Assembly: GCF_009720365.1 (NCBI RefSeq)
Contig: NZ_ML769314.1
Coordinates: forward strand, 735,264 to 799,263
Length of the DNA: 64,000 nt
Direction of reading: 5' to 3'
DNA from: Catellatospora paridis
GTDB lineage: Bacteria > Actinomycetota > Actinomycetes > Mycobacteriales > Micromonosporaceae
Shown: piece by piece, positions 25,879 to 35,860 of the stretch
Layout of the letters: each line of letters begins with the position of its first letter
Position numbering within the stretch: position 1 is the stretch's first letter
Position numbers and translations under genes: made by a program
Notes under the pieces: model-generated
Database searches by the model: none
Told to the model about the DNA's origin: nothing
The model's input: the letters and a program-made list of their open reading frames with translations, nothing else

Positions 25879-26120
25879 TACACGGGAAAGGAGGTGGTCC
25901 AGCTTTGAGTAGCTACAGGACACGTGAGGTGGCTGCCCGCTAGGCGGCTGTCATCGACTGCACTTCTGTCGATACCTGAAGGTTCGACTGGAGCGTCGAG
26001 GCCGTGTGTCAGCGGCCCTGGCGAATCCATGGGAGCCACCCGATTCCCGGGGGGATGTCCGGTTTGTCCAGCCGGCCCGCGCACCCGCGCGGAACCCCCG
26101 GGTTTCGTCATGTTCAGGCC
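25879..26120 (+). ncRNA. Candidate structured RNA with embedded mini-ORF
   Basis: The 338-bp space between the divergently oriented ddaH operon and acnR contains no ordinary gene. After a plausible promoter it has a near-complete anti-SD match, a 12-codon ORF, then several possible stems: GTCGA/TCGAC pairs near 25954-25974, GGCCG-N8-CGGCC around 26000-26017, and CGCGCACCCGCGCGG followed by CCCCCGGG before 26110. The density of stems and the uniform direction suggest a processed or regulatory RNA. I cannot match it to a named RNA family, and the 3' end is a guess. Confidence 0.35.
25905..25943 (+). CDS. 12-codon ORF with very strong ribosome site
   Basis: TTG at 25905 opens the frame (M)SSYRTREVAAR, stopping at TAG 25941-25943. 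Seven bases before it is AAAGGAGGTGG, an almost complete complement to the 16S rRNA 3' end, far stronger than any other site in the window. Such a site for a 12-residue peptide points to a regulatory leader or a deliberately translated micro-peptide. No downstream gene on this strand lies close enough to be its obvious target. Confidence 0.45.
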   Translation: MSSYRTREVAAR

Positions 26121-26139
26121 CGGAAATCCGATTCCGCGG

Positions 26140-26712
26140 TCAGCGGCGGCGCACGGTCTCCTCGATCAGGTCCAGCACCGGGCCGAAGTCGTCGGCCGAG
26201 CCGCCCATCGCCAGCCGCTTGACCAGCCCGTCGTACGCCAGCTCCAGGAAGTGCGCGAGCACGTCCAGCGGCACGTCCTCGCGCAGCACCCCCGCGCCCG
26301 CCTGGCGCTGCAGGCGCTCGCGGGTCGCCGTGTCGATCGCCTCACTGTGCTGCGCCCACCGCTTGGCGAACGCCGGGTCGGTACGCAGCCGCCGGGCCAC
26401 CTCCAGCTGCGTGCCCAGCCAGCCGGCCGCGTCGGGGTCCTGGGCGTGGGCCAGCAGGTCCCGCATCACCTGGACCAGGCCGTTCGCGGCGACGGTGGCG
26501 GCCATCTCGACCGCGTCGTCCTCGGCGACGGCCAGGAACAGCGAGTCCTTGTCGCGGAAGTGGTGGAAGATCGCGCCCCGGGACAGCCCGGTCGCCTGCT
26601 CCAGGCGGCGCACCGTGGCGCCCTCGTAGCCGTAGCGGGCGAAGCAGGCACGGGCCGCGGCGAGGATCTCGTGGCGGCGCGCGTCGAGCTGATCCTGACT
26701 CACCCTGGGCAC
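26140..26712 (-). CDS. acnR: TetR-family regulator of the AcnR type
   Basis: A 190-residue TetR regulator. The HTH is in residues about 12-58 (ARACFARYGYEGATVRRLEQ, then TGLSRGAIFHHFRDKDSLF). The sequence closely follows the AcnR group, which represses aconitase in Corynebacterium and is next to acn in Mycobacterium; here aconitase is 5 kb away on the same strand. The ligand-binding domain fills residues 60-190. The start is GTG 26712 (or GTG 26703). A perfect palindrome that recurs at the aconitase promoter lies 37 bases upstream of the start. Confidence 0.88.
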   Translation of the reverse strand: MPRVSQDQLDARRHEILAAARACFARYGYEGATVRRLEQATGLSRGAIFHHFRDKDSLFLAVAEDDAVEMAATVAANGLVQVMRDLLAHAQDPDAAGWLGTQLEVARRLRTDPAFAKRWAQHSEAIDTATRERLQRQAGAGVLREDVPLDVLAHFLELAYDGLVKRLAMGGSADDFGPVLDLIEETVRRR

Positions 26713-26748
26713 ATGCCGATCTTCGCAGGTCGGCCCGGCACATGCAAT

Positions 26749-26760
26749 CCGTACGTACGG
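26749..26760. promoter_or_regulatory. Candidate AcnR operator upstream of acnR
   Basis: CCGTACGTACGG is a perfect 12-bp palindrome in the divergent promoter space. A 10/12 match, CCGTACGTCCGT, overlaps the -10 of the aconitase promoter at 34579-34590. TetR repressors normally bind such palindromes at their own and their target promoters, so autoregulation is likely. The site match is seen; the binding is inferred. Confidence 0.6.
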
Positions 26761-26944
26761 CTTGACACCTGGTAGGGGCCGGGCCACTGCCGATGGTGGC
26801 AGATCTACGACGCAATGCGCGCGTGACCGCCGCATGGAAGAATCCTCCGCGGCCGGCGTGCGTTGAGCGTCGGGGACAGTATGGCGACACCGCGCGAAAC
26901 GTTGCAGGCCAACAGTCTGCGACCCGCCGGGGAGGAAACGAGCT

Positions 26945-28381
26945 GTGGACCTGGAACAGTTGACCGAGACCTGGGTGCCGACCTGGGTGATGGTGCTGGT
27001 GGTGTCGATCCTGACGATCTCCCTGCTGATCGGCGTGCCGCTGGCGCGCTCGGCCGGGCGGCGGCGGGGCGTCCGGCTGGCCAACCCGGGGGCGTACGCC
27101 ACCCGCGCGGACAAGGCCAAGGACACCGGCCTGTTCCTGGCCGCGCTGATCCCGACGCTGCTGGTCTGGCTCGCCGTGATGGGCGTGTCCTTCATCGGCC
27201 TCACCGGCTTCGCCAACGACGTCATGGGCTGGAACCACTGGACCAACATCCTGGTGCCGCTGAGCCTCGACGGCATCAGCATCTCCTTCGGCGCGTGGGC
27301 CTTCGTGGCGGTCAAGCGGGGGCGGCACCCCGGCCGGGCATACAAGATCGTGCTCGCCGCCGCGACGGTGTCGGCGACCCTGAACTTCGTGCACGGCCGC
27401 GACAAGTGGTCCATCTGGGCGGGCCTCTACCTGGCGTTCCTGTCGTTCGCGGGCATGGCGATGTTCCACGAGCTGCTCGACCAGTTCATGGCCGGCTACG
27501 ACGACGAGGTGGCGCTCAAGACCCGCTACCCGCGCTTCGGCCAGCGCTGGTTCTACGCGCCGATCTCCACGTTCTCGGCCCGGCGGGCCTGGATCGTGCA
27601 CCCGCCCGCGGAGGGCCTGCGGCCCAGCGTGCGCAACGCGCTGACGCACCTGGAGGACACCCGCGAGGCCAAGCGCCAGCGCCGCCTGTACGGCGCGCAG
27701 TTGGTGCGCGAGGAGCAGCAGGCGAAGCTGGTCGAGGTGCACGCCCGCGCCGAGGTGCGCCGGGCCCGCTCGGCCGGCTGGCGCTCCGGCGGCGCCACCG
27801 CGCCGCAGGTGTCCCACCAGCCGATGGCGCACCAGCCCATGCCGCACCAGCCCGTGCCGCACCAGAACGTGCCGCACCAGCCCATGCCGCACCAGAACGT
27901 GCCGCATCAGAACGGACATCAGAACGGGCACCAGTCGTTCCCGCCGCAGTCGGTGTACCAGCCGACGCCGCAGCCGGTCGTCGCGCCCGAGCCGCCGCCC
28001 GCTCCCCGCGAGCCGGAGCCCGTCCCGGTGTCCCAGGAGCTGGCGCCCGAGCGCGACGAGCGCGGCACGGTCCTGGGCCCGGATCTGCGGGCCACCCTGG
28101 AGTCGGTGTGGAGCGCCCCGACCGGCCGCGAGGCGATGGGCCACCGGCCGCTGTCGGACACCAGCGAGATCACCTCGCGCGGCATGCTCAACCACATCCA
28201 GGAGCCGGTCCAGCAGATGATCGTCGAGGTGCTGCGGCGCGGCGAGGAGGTCAGCGTGGGCTTCGTCCGCGAATGGGCGACCCGGGAGTACGGGCGCACA
28301 CCGAGCGACAACTGGGCCCGCAACCAGATCAAGGCAGCTAGGCAGCGGGACACCATCGGCGTGGACGCGGATCTGGCGTGA
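26945..28381 (+). CDS. DUF2637-like membrane protein with His-Gln repeat
   Basis: A 478-residue protein. Four or five helices lie in residues about 10-180 (e.g. VMVLVVSILTISLLIGVPLA), typical of DUF2637 proteins that are common on actinobacterial mobile elements. Residues 291-331 are a PHQ(P/N)(M/V) repeat encoded by six near-identical 15-bp units and shorter leftovers. A Pro-rich linker follows, and the last 60 residues (VQQMIVEVLRRGEEVSVGFV, then TPSDNWARNQIKAAR) look like a winged-helix or DNA-binding tail. The GTG start follows GGGAGGAAACGAGCT. Role unknown. Confidence 0.75.
   Translation: MDLEQLTETWVPTWVMVLVVSILTISLLIGVPLARSAGRRRGVRLANPGAYATRADKAKDTGLFLAALIPTLLVWLAVMGVSFIGLTGFANDVMGWNHWTNILVPLSLDGISISFGAWAFVAVKRGRHPGRAYKIVLAAATVSATLNFVHGRDKWSIWAGLYLAFLSFAGMAMFHELLDQFMAGYDDEVALKTRYPRFGQRWFYAPISTFSARRAWIVHPPAEGLRPSVRNALTHLEDTREAKRQRRLYGAQLVREEQQAKLVEVHARAEVRRARSAGWRSGGATAPQVSHQPMAHQPMPHQPVPHQNVPHQPMPHQNVPHQNGHQNGHQSFPPQSVYQPTPQPVVAPEPPPAPREPEPVPVSQELAPERDERGTVLGPDLRATLESVWSAPTGREAMGHRPLSDTSEITSRGMLNHIQEPVQQMIVEVLRRGEEVSVGFVREWATREYGRTPSDNWARNQIKAARQRDTIGVDADLA
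27815..27931 (+). repeat. 15-bp tandem repeat encoding His-Gln-rich segment
   Basis: Six in-frame 15-bp units CACCAG(CC/AA)CATG/GTGCCG run from 27815 to 27904, then two 12-bp units CATCAGAACGG and a final CACCAG. The reading frame is kept throughout. Such tandem arrays vary in copy number by slippage. The histidine-dense product could bind metal or act as a flexible spacer. Confidence 0.9.
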
Positions 28382-28464
28382 CCAGGCATCGATTTCGTTT
28401 CCGCGACGTTTCCCGCACAAAGGGGGGCTTCACCAGCGTGTCCTGAGTCACGTAAGGTGCCCGC

Positions 28465-29133
28465 GTGCCTCTGTTGCTGTTGGACCTCGACAACACACTG
28501 GTCGACCGCGAGGGCGCCTTCCGGATGTGGGGTACTCGGTTCCTGTCCGAGATCAGCGCCCCGCCGTACGACATCGACTGGCTGGTGGACGCCGACGCGG
28601 ACGGCCTGACCTCGCGCTGGGATCTTGCTGACGCGATCCGTGACCGCTATCGACTGCGCAACTCCGTCATCGACCTGGTCGAGGAGTTGCACGAGGGGCA
28701 GATCGAGGCCACCCGGCTGGATCCGATGGTGGGCGCCGCGCTGCGGATCGCCGCCGAGGCCGGCTGGGTCCCGGTGATAGTCACCAACGGTGAGACCCGC
28801 CAGCAGGAAGCCAAGATCCGGCGTACCGGCCTGGACCGCTTCGTGGCCGACTGGGTGGTCTCGCAGGAGGTCGACTGCCGCAAGCCCAACCCGCGCATCT
28901 TCGAGATCGCCGCGGAACGGGCCCGCATGCGGCTGCGCGGCGCCTGGCTGATCGGCGACAGCCCCGAGGCCGACATCGGCGGCGCGACCACGATCGGCAT
29001 CCCCAGCGTCTGGATCCACCGCGGCCGCCAGTGGACCGAACGCCGCTTCGGCCCCACCCGCATCGCCGAAGGCGCCATCCAGGCCGTAGCCGCCGTCCTC
29101 GCCGCCGACCCACCCCACCGCATGGCCCGCTGA
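28465..29133 (+). CDS. HAD superfamily hydrolase (phosphatase-like)
   Basis: A 222-residue HAD enzyme. Motif I LLLDLDNTLVDR has the full DxDxT, motif II is VPVIVTNGET, the motif III Lys is in CRKPNPRIFEIA, and motif IV is AWLIGDSPEADIGGA. A helical C1 cap occupies residues about 18-85. The family dephosphorylates small metabolites such as phosphoglycolate or sugar phosphates. The GTG at 28465 is preceded by GTAAGGTGC. A 57-bp repeat follows the stop by 13 bases. Confidence 0.9.
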   Translation: MPLLLLDLDNTLVDREGAFRMWGTRFLSEISAPPYDIDWLVDADADGLTSRWDLADAIRDRYRLRNSVIDLVEELHEGQIEATRLDPMVGAALRIAAEAGWVPVIVTNGETRQQEAKIRRTGLDRFVADWVVSQEVDCRKPNPRIFEIAAERARMRLRGAWLIGDSPEADIGGATTIGIPSVWIHRGRQWTERRFGPTRIAEGAIQAVAAVLAADPPHRMAR

Positions 29134-29146
29134 CGCCTTCTCGCGT

Positions 29147-29203
29147 TGTTCATGAACTTATGGCACGGGTCGACGGAGTGTCGCTGCCACAACTTCATGA
29201 TCA
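29147..29203 (+). repeat. 57-bp palindromic intergenic repeat, copy 2 of 4
   Basis: Begins TGTTCATGAACTTATGGCAC and ends GCCACAACTTCATGATCA, same orientation and length as copy 1, with the conserved centre GGTCGACGGAGTGTCG. It lies 13 bases after the HAD stop, before the RIO kinase gene on the same strand. Confidence 0.9.
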
Positions 29204-29246
29204 TTTCGTGTGGGCGGGTGTGACGCGGGTCGCTGGGGAAAATCGG

Positions 29247-29275
29247 TTGACAGGAAGTGGGGTCGGCGGAAGACT
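29247..29275 (+). promoter_or_regulatory. Possible promoter of the RIO kinase gene
   Basis: A perfect -35 hexamer TTGACA at 29247-29252 is followed after 17 bases by AAGACT, a weak -10. It lies 133 bases before the gene, so the mRNA would have a long leader that includes a pyrimidine-rich stretch near 29370-29390. Confidence 0.35.
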
Positions 29276-29407
29276 CGTCCGCGTTGTGCGAGATCCCGGA
29301 ACTGATCCGGGTCGGGAGAGAAGGGGGTTGAGCCGAATGGTTGCCGTCGCTGTGCGCTGCGCACTTTCCGCCTCTTACTTCTTCTCTCCGACCGAGGAGC
29401 TTTTCCA

Positions 29408-30337
29408 GTGCGAGAGCACGACTTTCCGCGCGCCGGCCGCGTCAACCGCCGGAACCGTTTCGACGACGACGAACTGACCTTCGAGAAGTCGCACGCCGAG
29501 GAAGTCGAGTGGGACGAGACCCCCGACAAGCCCGAATTCGGTGACCGCTGGTCCACCTGGGACCTGTCGACGCCCACCGAGCGCGGGCCGTTGCCCCACC
29601 CCGACTGGCTCGTCACCGAGCTGGCCGCGGTCGACGTGGAACGCGGAGTGCTGAAGACCGGCAAGGAAGCCGACGTCTTCCTGCTGCACCGCCACGTTCC
29701 CGGCACCGACCGCGGCTGCCTGCTGGCGGCCAAGCGCTACCGCAGCCACGACCACCGCATGTTCCACCGCGACTCCGGCTACCTCGAAGGTCGCCGCGAC
29801 AAGGAGTCCCGGGTCAACCGGGCCATGGCCAACCGCAGCGCGTTCGGCAAGGAGGCCATCGCCGGGCAGTGGGCGGCGGCCGAGTTCGGTGCGCTGGCGC
29901 GGCTCTGGGAGATCGCCCGGCAGCTCGACGTCGCTCCGTTCACGCCGTACCCGGTGCAGATCCTGGGCACCGAGGTGCTGCAGGAGTTCATCGGCGCGCC
30001 CGACGGCACCGCCGCGCCGCGGCTCGCGCAGGTGCGCACCGATGAGGCCGGTCTGGCCGACCTGTGGTCGCAACTGGTGCTGGGCCTGACCGTGCTGGCC
30101 CGCGCCGGGTACGCGCACGGCGACCTGTCGCCGTACAACATCCTCGTGCACGAGGGGCGGCTGGTCATCATCGACCTGCCGCAGATCGTGGACGTGGTGG
30201 CCAACCCGCAGGGCAAACGGTTCCTGGCCCGCGACGTGCACAACGTGGCGACCTGGTTCACCGCCCGCGGCCTGTCCGGGTTGGACGAGGCGGCCCTGAC
30301 CGCCGAGCTCCTCGCCGAAGCGGGCATGCGTACCTGA
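29408..30337 (+). CDS. RIO-type serine/threonine protein kinase
   Basis: A 309-residue RIO1-like atypical kinase. The N-terminal 60 residues are acidic and polar. The ATP site includes GVLKTGKEADVFLL and the Lys in LLAAKRYRSHDHRMF. The catalytic loop is GYAHGDLSPYNILVHEG (H-x-D-x-x-x-x-N), and the metal Asp is in LVIIDLPQIVD. Bacterial RIO proteins are of unknown role; eukaryotic ones mature ribosomes. The GTG start follows GAGGAGC. A 75-bp repeat follows. Confidence 0.92.
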   Translation: MREHDFPRAGRVNRRNRFDDDELTFEKSHAEEVEWDETPDKPEFGDRWSTWDLSTPTERGPLPHPDWLVTELAAVDVERGVLKTGKEADVFLLHRHVPGTDRGCLLAAKRYRSHDHRMFHRDSGYLEGRRDKESRVNRAMANRSAFGKEAIAGQWAAAEFGALARLWEIARQLDVAPFTPYPVQILGTEVLQEFIGAPDGTAAPRLAQVRTDEAGLADLWSQLVLGLTVLARAGYAHGDLSPYNILVHEGRLVIIDLPQIVDVVANPQGKRFLARDVHNVATWFTARGLSGLDEAALTAELLAEAGMRT

Positions 30338-30641
30338 CCCGCGCACCCGACCGGTCGCGGCCGGTCCGCGCACGGCGCACGGCGCACGGCGCACGATCGT
30401 TGGACTTGCCTGGCAATCGGGCGAATGGGCGTTCAAGATACGCCCGAATGCCAGGCAAGTCGGCGGATCATGACGCCGCGCCCCGCCGGGGCGGGGTTGC
30501 GGTGGGCCGGGTCGCGGGATGCAGCGCCAGCTCGGCGAGGCGCCGCCGACCTTCGGGCCGCCTTCGGCCTGATCAGACCCGTGCGGGGCAGGCCGACGCT
30601 GGGCCTCGGCCGGGTCGTCCGGTCCCGCGGCGGCAGGTGGG
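30338..30641. other. 304-bp gap between RIO kinase and pirin 1
   Basis: Contains a short tandem GGCGCAC run (about 30367-30394), then the second 75-bp palindromic repeat (30395-30469), then about 170 bp of very GC-rich sequence with no convincing ORF, codon bias or promoter. The two flanking genes converge here, so a termination zone is the likely role. Confidence 0.5.
30395..30469. repeat. 75-bp palindromic intergenic repeat, copy 2 of 2
   Basis: Arms GATCGTTGGACTTGCCTGGC and GCCAGGCAAGTCGGCGGATC are near complements. The centre shares GCGAAT, TTCAAGATACGCCCGA and the TGCC junction with copy 1 at 14788. Same length as copy 1 and, like it, between convergent genes. Confidence 0.85.
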
Positions 30642-31601
30642 TCAGCGGCGGCGGCCTCGGGGCTTGAGCTGGGCGTTGGGCAGGACGGGTGCCGGCAGTG
30701 GCGCGCCGTCGTAGCCGATGACCTCGCCGAAGCGCGGGTCGGCCGCCATCCACTGCTCACGCGCGGCGACCACGTCGTCGTGGCTGCGCCCGACGAAGTT
30801 CCACCACATCACGATCTCCTCCTCGAACGGCTCGCCGCCGAGCAGCAGCACCCGCGCCGGTGCGTCCGTGGCCAGGTCGAGCGAGGTCCGCTCGCGGCCG
30901 AGGTAGAGCAGCGTGCCGGGCTCCAACGGCACGCCGTCGACGCGCGCGGTGCCGTCGAGCACCAGCGCCGCGTACTCGAAATCGCTTCGCAGCGGCAGCG
31001 TGATCTCCGCGCCCGCGGCCAGTGCGGCTTCCGCACCGACCAGCGGGGTGTACGCCGTCGCGGGCGACACCGCCCCCGCCAGTTCGCCCATGATCACCGT
31101 CAAGCTGGCCCCCGACAGCTCGACGACGGGCAGATCGGGGTGGTGCTCGAAGGCCGGGGCGACCGAGCGGGCCACGTCGGGCAGCGCGACCCACAGCTGC
31201 ACGCCGTGCAGCGGCGCGGTGCGCGGGACGGGCGACTCCTCGGAGTGCGAGATCCCGTGCCCGGCGGTCATCAGGTTGAGCTGGCCGGGGCGGATGTACG
31301 CCTCGCTGCCGAGGCTGTCGCGGTGCAGCACCTCGCCCTCGACGAGCCAGCTGACGGTCTGCAGACCGGTGTGCGGGTGGGGCGCGACGCGCATGTCGTG
31401 CTCGGCGGGGCCGTACTGGTCGACGAAGCACCACGCGCCGACCATGCGGCGCTCCTTGTGCGGCAGCGTACGGCTGACCGTCATGCCGCGCGGCCCGCCG
31501 AGCACGACCTCGCGGCCCGGGAGCCGCTCGTGGGCCGGCCCGTCCGGCACCGTCTCGTGCCCGCAAGCGGTCTCGACGGGCGCGGTCTCATCGTTGCTCA
31601 T
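30642..31601 (-). CDS. Pirin family protein 1
   Basis: A 319-residue bicupin. The metal-site motifs of the N-terminal cupin are seen: APHPHTGLQTVSWLVEGEV and a later GHGISHSEESP. The C-terminal pirin domain ends ILLLGGEPFEEEIVMWWNFV, typical of pirins. Bacterial pirins bind iron; some have quercetinase activity and others act in redox control. The ATG at 31601 is 6 bases after a TAAGTT box, so a leaderless mRNA is likely. A second pirin is at 35861. Confidence 0.93.
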   Translation of the reverse strand: MSNDETAPVETACGHETVPDGPAHERLPGREVVLGGPRGMTVSRTLPHKERRMVGAWCFVDQYGPAEHDMRVAPHPHTGLQTVSWLVEGEVLHRDSLGSEAYIRPGQLNLMTAGHGISHSEESPVPRTAPLHGVQLWVALPDVARSVAPAFEHHPDLPVVELSGASLTVIMGELAGAVSPATAYTPLVGAEAALAAGAEITLPLRSDFEYAALVLDGTARVDGVPLEPGTLLYLGRERTSLDLATDAPARVLLLGGEPFEEEIVMWWNFVGRSHDDVVAAREQWMAADPRFGEVIGYDGAPLPAPVLPNAQLKPRGRRR

Positions 31602-31607
31602 TCAACT

Positions 31608-31613
31608 AACTTA
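31608..31613 (-). promoter_or_regulatory. Leaderless-type -10 (TAAGTT) of pirin 1
   Basis: On the minus strand TAAGTT is followed by AGTTGA and the ATG. The 6-base distance puts the transcription start at the start codon, and no ribosome site is present. The surrounding TAGTTGAA string recurs, inverted, before pirin 2. Confidence 0.45.
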
Positions 31614-31681
31614 CCCGCCTGGCCACGCCGAGCCTCGCTCCAGTCGCCCGCTACGCCCCAGCTCACAGCGCCGAAACAGAA

Positions 31682-31727
31682 GGAAGGGCACCTTCCACAA
31701 CGCATAGCGTTAAGAAGGTGCCCTTCC
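31682..31727. terminator. Palindromic repeat/terminator after aconitase, copy 1 of 2
   Basis: Arms GGAAGGGCACCTTC and GAAGGTGCCCTTCC are perfect complements, with an inner partial stem AACGC/GCGTT. It lies 22 bases downstream of the acn stop on the minus strand, before pirin 1. The same element, with longer arms, follows pirin 2 at 36891. Confidence 0.85.
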
Positions 31728-31749
31728 GTTGGTCCTTGCGCGGGACGGG

Positions 31750-34473
<2,724 letters not shown>

Positions 34474-34539
34474 GTCGTACTCCTTCACAGCGGGTCTGTT
34501 ACAACCTGAAGTCTTTCGCAGAGGCTGGCACGCAAGCAG

Positions 34540-34555
34540 GTAAGGCAAGGCTTAC
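34540..34555. promoter_or_regulatory. Possible iron-box-like inverted repeat in the acn leader
   Basis: GTAAG-N6-CTTAC sits between the predicted acn transcription start and the gene. With the preceding AG it reads AGGTAAGGC followed by AAGGCTTAC, partly like the TTAGGTTAGGCTAACCTAA box of DtxR/IdeR regulators. Control of aconitase by iron regulators is known in Corynebacterium through RipA. The match is imperfect (about 13 of 19). Confidence 0.3.
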
Positions 34556-34577
34556 TGGCTGCGCCGCCGTCACTCAA

Positions 34578-34606
34578 ACCGTACGTCCGTCTTGTTTGAC
34601 GCGCAA
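34578..34606 (-). promoter_or_regulatory. Aconitase promoter with overlapping AcnR-like operator
   Basis: On the minus strand TTGCGC (34601-34606) and TACGGT (34578-34583) are 17 bases apart. The operator-like CCGTACGTCCGT (34579-34590, plus strand) covers the -10 and differs from the acnR palindrome at only 2 of 12 bases. A repressor bound here would block RNA polymerase. Transcription would start near 34571, about 100 bases before the gene. Confidence 0.55.
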
Positions 34607-34627
34607 GTCCGTGCCAGACTCCGGGAT

Positions 34628-34987
34628 GTGATTCACCACGTACAGGTCGCCTGCCCGCGGGGCAGCGAGGACGTGCTGCGCGGCTTCTACGTCGGCGTCC
34701 TCGGCATGACCGAGAAACCCAAACCCCCGGTGCTCGCGGTCCGCGGCGGCTGCTGGTTCGTCGACGAGTACGGCAGCGAGCTGCACCTCGGCGTCGAAGA
34801 CGACTTCCGCCCCGCCCGCAAGGCCCACCCCGCCCTCCTCCGACCCGACCTCGACGACCTCGCCGCCCACCTCACCGCCGCCGGCTACCCGGTGACCTGG
34901 GGCGACGACGAGGTCCCCGGCATCCGCCGCTTCCACACCGAAGACCCCCACGCCAACCGCCTCGAATTCGTGCTCGTCGAGCAGTAG
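34628..34987 (+). CDS. VOC family (glyoxalase/dioxygenase-like) protein
   Basis: A 119-residue single-module protein of the vicinal-oxygen-chelate fold: IHHVQVACPRG at the start, the FYVGVLGMTEKPKP turn, a central ELHLGVEDDF strand and the end HTEDPHANRLEFVLV. Metal ligands would be the early His, the His of ELHLG and the Glu of RLEFV. The substrate is unknown. The start is GTG 34628; it is divergent from aconitase. Confidence 0.88.
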   Translation: MIHHVQVACPRGSEDVLRGFYVGVLGMTEKPKPPVLAVRGGCWFVDEYGSELHLGVEDDFRPARKAHPALLRPDLDDLAAHLTAAGYPVTWGDDEVPGIRRFHTEDPHANRLEFVLVEQ

Positions 34988-35056
34988 GCGGGCGGAGGGC
35001 CACCGGGTGTGGATTGGTGCTCCACCACGGGCATCAGGCGGTGAAACGATCCGGTC

Positions 35057-35701
35057 ATGATCTCAACGGGCGCGGTCCTCGGGGTGTTCGCGGTGGCGCT
35101 GGCCATGGTGCTCACCCCGGGGCCGAACATGATGTATCTCGTGTCACGCAGCATCACCCAGGGTCGGCGGGCGGGGCTGATCTCGCTGGCCGGGGTCGCG
35201 GCGGGCTTCCTCGTCTACCTCACGGCCACGAACCTCGGGCTGTCCGCGCTGTTCGTGGCGGTGCCGTCGCTCTACCTCGCGGTCAAGCTCGCCGGTGCCG
35301 CATACCTCGGCTGGTTGGCTTTCAAGACCTTGCGACCCGGCGGCGTATCGGTGTTCGAGCCCACCGCGCTGCCGCCCGACTCGAACCGGCGGCTGTTCAC
35401 GATGGGGCTGGTCACCAACCTGCTCAATCCGAAGATCGCCATCATGTACCTCTCGCTGATTCCCCAGTTCATCGAGCCCGAGGCGGGGCACGTGCTGGCG
35501 CAGGGGTTCGCGCTCGGCGCGGTGCAGATCGCCGTCGCGGTCACCGTCAACGGGCTGATCGCCCTGGCCGCGGGCACGATCGCGGGCTTCCTCACCGGCC
35601 GCCCGGTCTGGCTGCGCGTCCAGCGTTACCTGATGGGCACGGTCCTCGGCGCCCTCGCCCTCCGCATGGCCACCGACCACGCCCGCCCCACGCCCGCCTG
35701 A
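35057..35701 (+). CDS. LysE family translocator
   Basis: A 214-residue exporter with about six helices. It has the classic family marks: LTPGPNMMYLVSRSITQGRR after the first helix and VTNLLNPKIAIMYLSLIPQF in the centre. Members export amino acids such as lysine, homoserine or threonine. Start ATG 35057. A 57-bp repeat follows the stop by 16 bases. Confidence 0.93.
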   Translation: MISTGAVLGVFAVALAMVLTPGPNMMYLVSRSITQGRRAGLISLAGVAAGFLVYLTATNLGLSALFVAVPSLYLAVKLAGAAYLGWLAFKTLRPGGVSVFEPTALPPDSNRRLFTMGLVTNLLNPKIAIMYLSLIPQFIEPEAGHVLAQGFALGAVQIAVAVTVNGLIALAAGTIAGFLTGRPVWLRVQRYLMGTVLGALALRMATDHARPTPA

Positions 35702-35717
35702 CCACCCCCGCCCGGGG

Positions 35718-35774
35718 TGATCATGAAGTTAGGGCAGCGACACGCCGCCGAACCTGCCCATAAGTTCATGATCA
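35718..35774 (-). repeat. 57-bp palindromic intergenic repeat, copy 3 of 4 (reverse)
   Basis: Read on the minus strand it begins TGATCATGAACTTATGGGCA and ends CTAACTTCATGATCA, nearly the same as copy 1. It lies 16 bases after the LysE stop and is inverted relative to that gene, unlike the other three copies. Confidence 0.9.
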
Positions 35775-35810
35775 GCGCGGAGGGCGGGGGGGGGAATGTT
35801 GGTGGATCGT

Positions 35811-35824
35811 TGACTGTTCAACTA
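35811..35824. promoter_or_regulatory. Possible operator before pirin 2
   Basis: GTTGA-CTGT-TCAAC is a 5-4-5 inverted repeat about 37 bases upstream of the pirin 2 start, in an AT-rich stretch (TTCAACTATTG). The motif TTCAACTA also occurs, as part of the start region, at pirin 1 (31602). A shared regulator of the two pirins is possible. Confidence 0.35.
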
Positions 35825-35860
35825 TTGTCAGGGGAACGAGCTAGTACAGAGGAGGGCGTC

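Noticed and set aside
25890-25901. The AAAGGAGGTGG string considered as the end of an rRNA gene read backwards.
   Set aside because: Only the short anti-SD complement matches; the sequence around it does not continue as 16S rRNA on either strand.
25924-26775. A 283-codon plus-strand frame over the possible RNA and the acnR gene.
   Set aside because: Most of it is antisense to the well-supported TetR gene, and the front part lies in the stem-rich region with no ribosome site.
27815-27931. The 15-bp repeats in the DUF2637-like gene, considered as an iteron or CRISPR array.
   Set aside because: The units are in frame with a real gene, directly adjacent and have no spacers; they are a coding tandem repeat.
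26881-28341. A plus-strand frame starting ATG 26881 that overlaps the DUF2637-like gene.
   Set aside because: After the first 20 codons it is out of frame with the membrane protein and has no hydrophobic helices or bias; the GTG at 26945 has the better ribosome site.
30367-30394. Short direct repeats GGCGCAC after the RIO kinase gene, first considered as a CRISPR-like or iteron array.
   Set aside because: Units are 7 bp without spacers and only three to four copies; likely slippage in GC-rich DNA.
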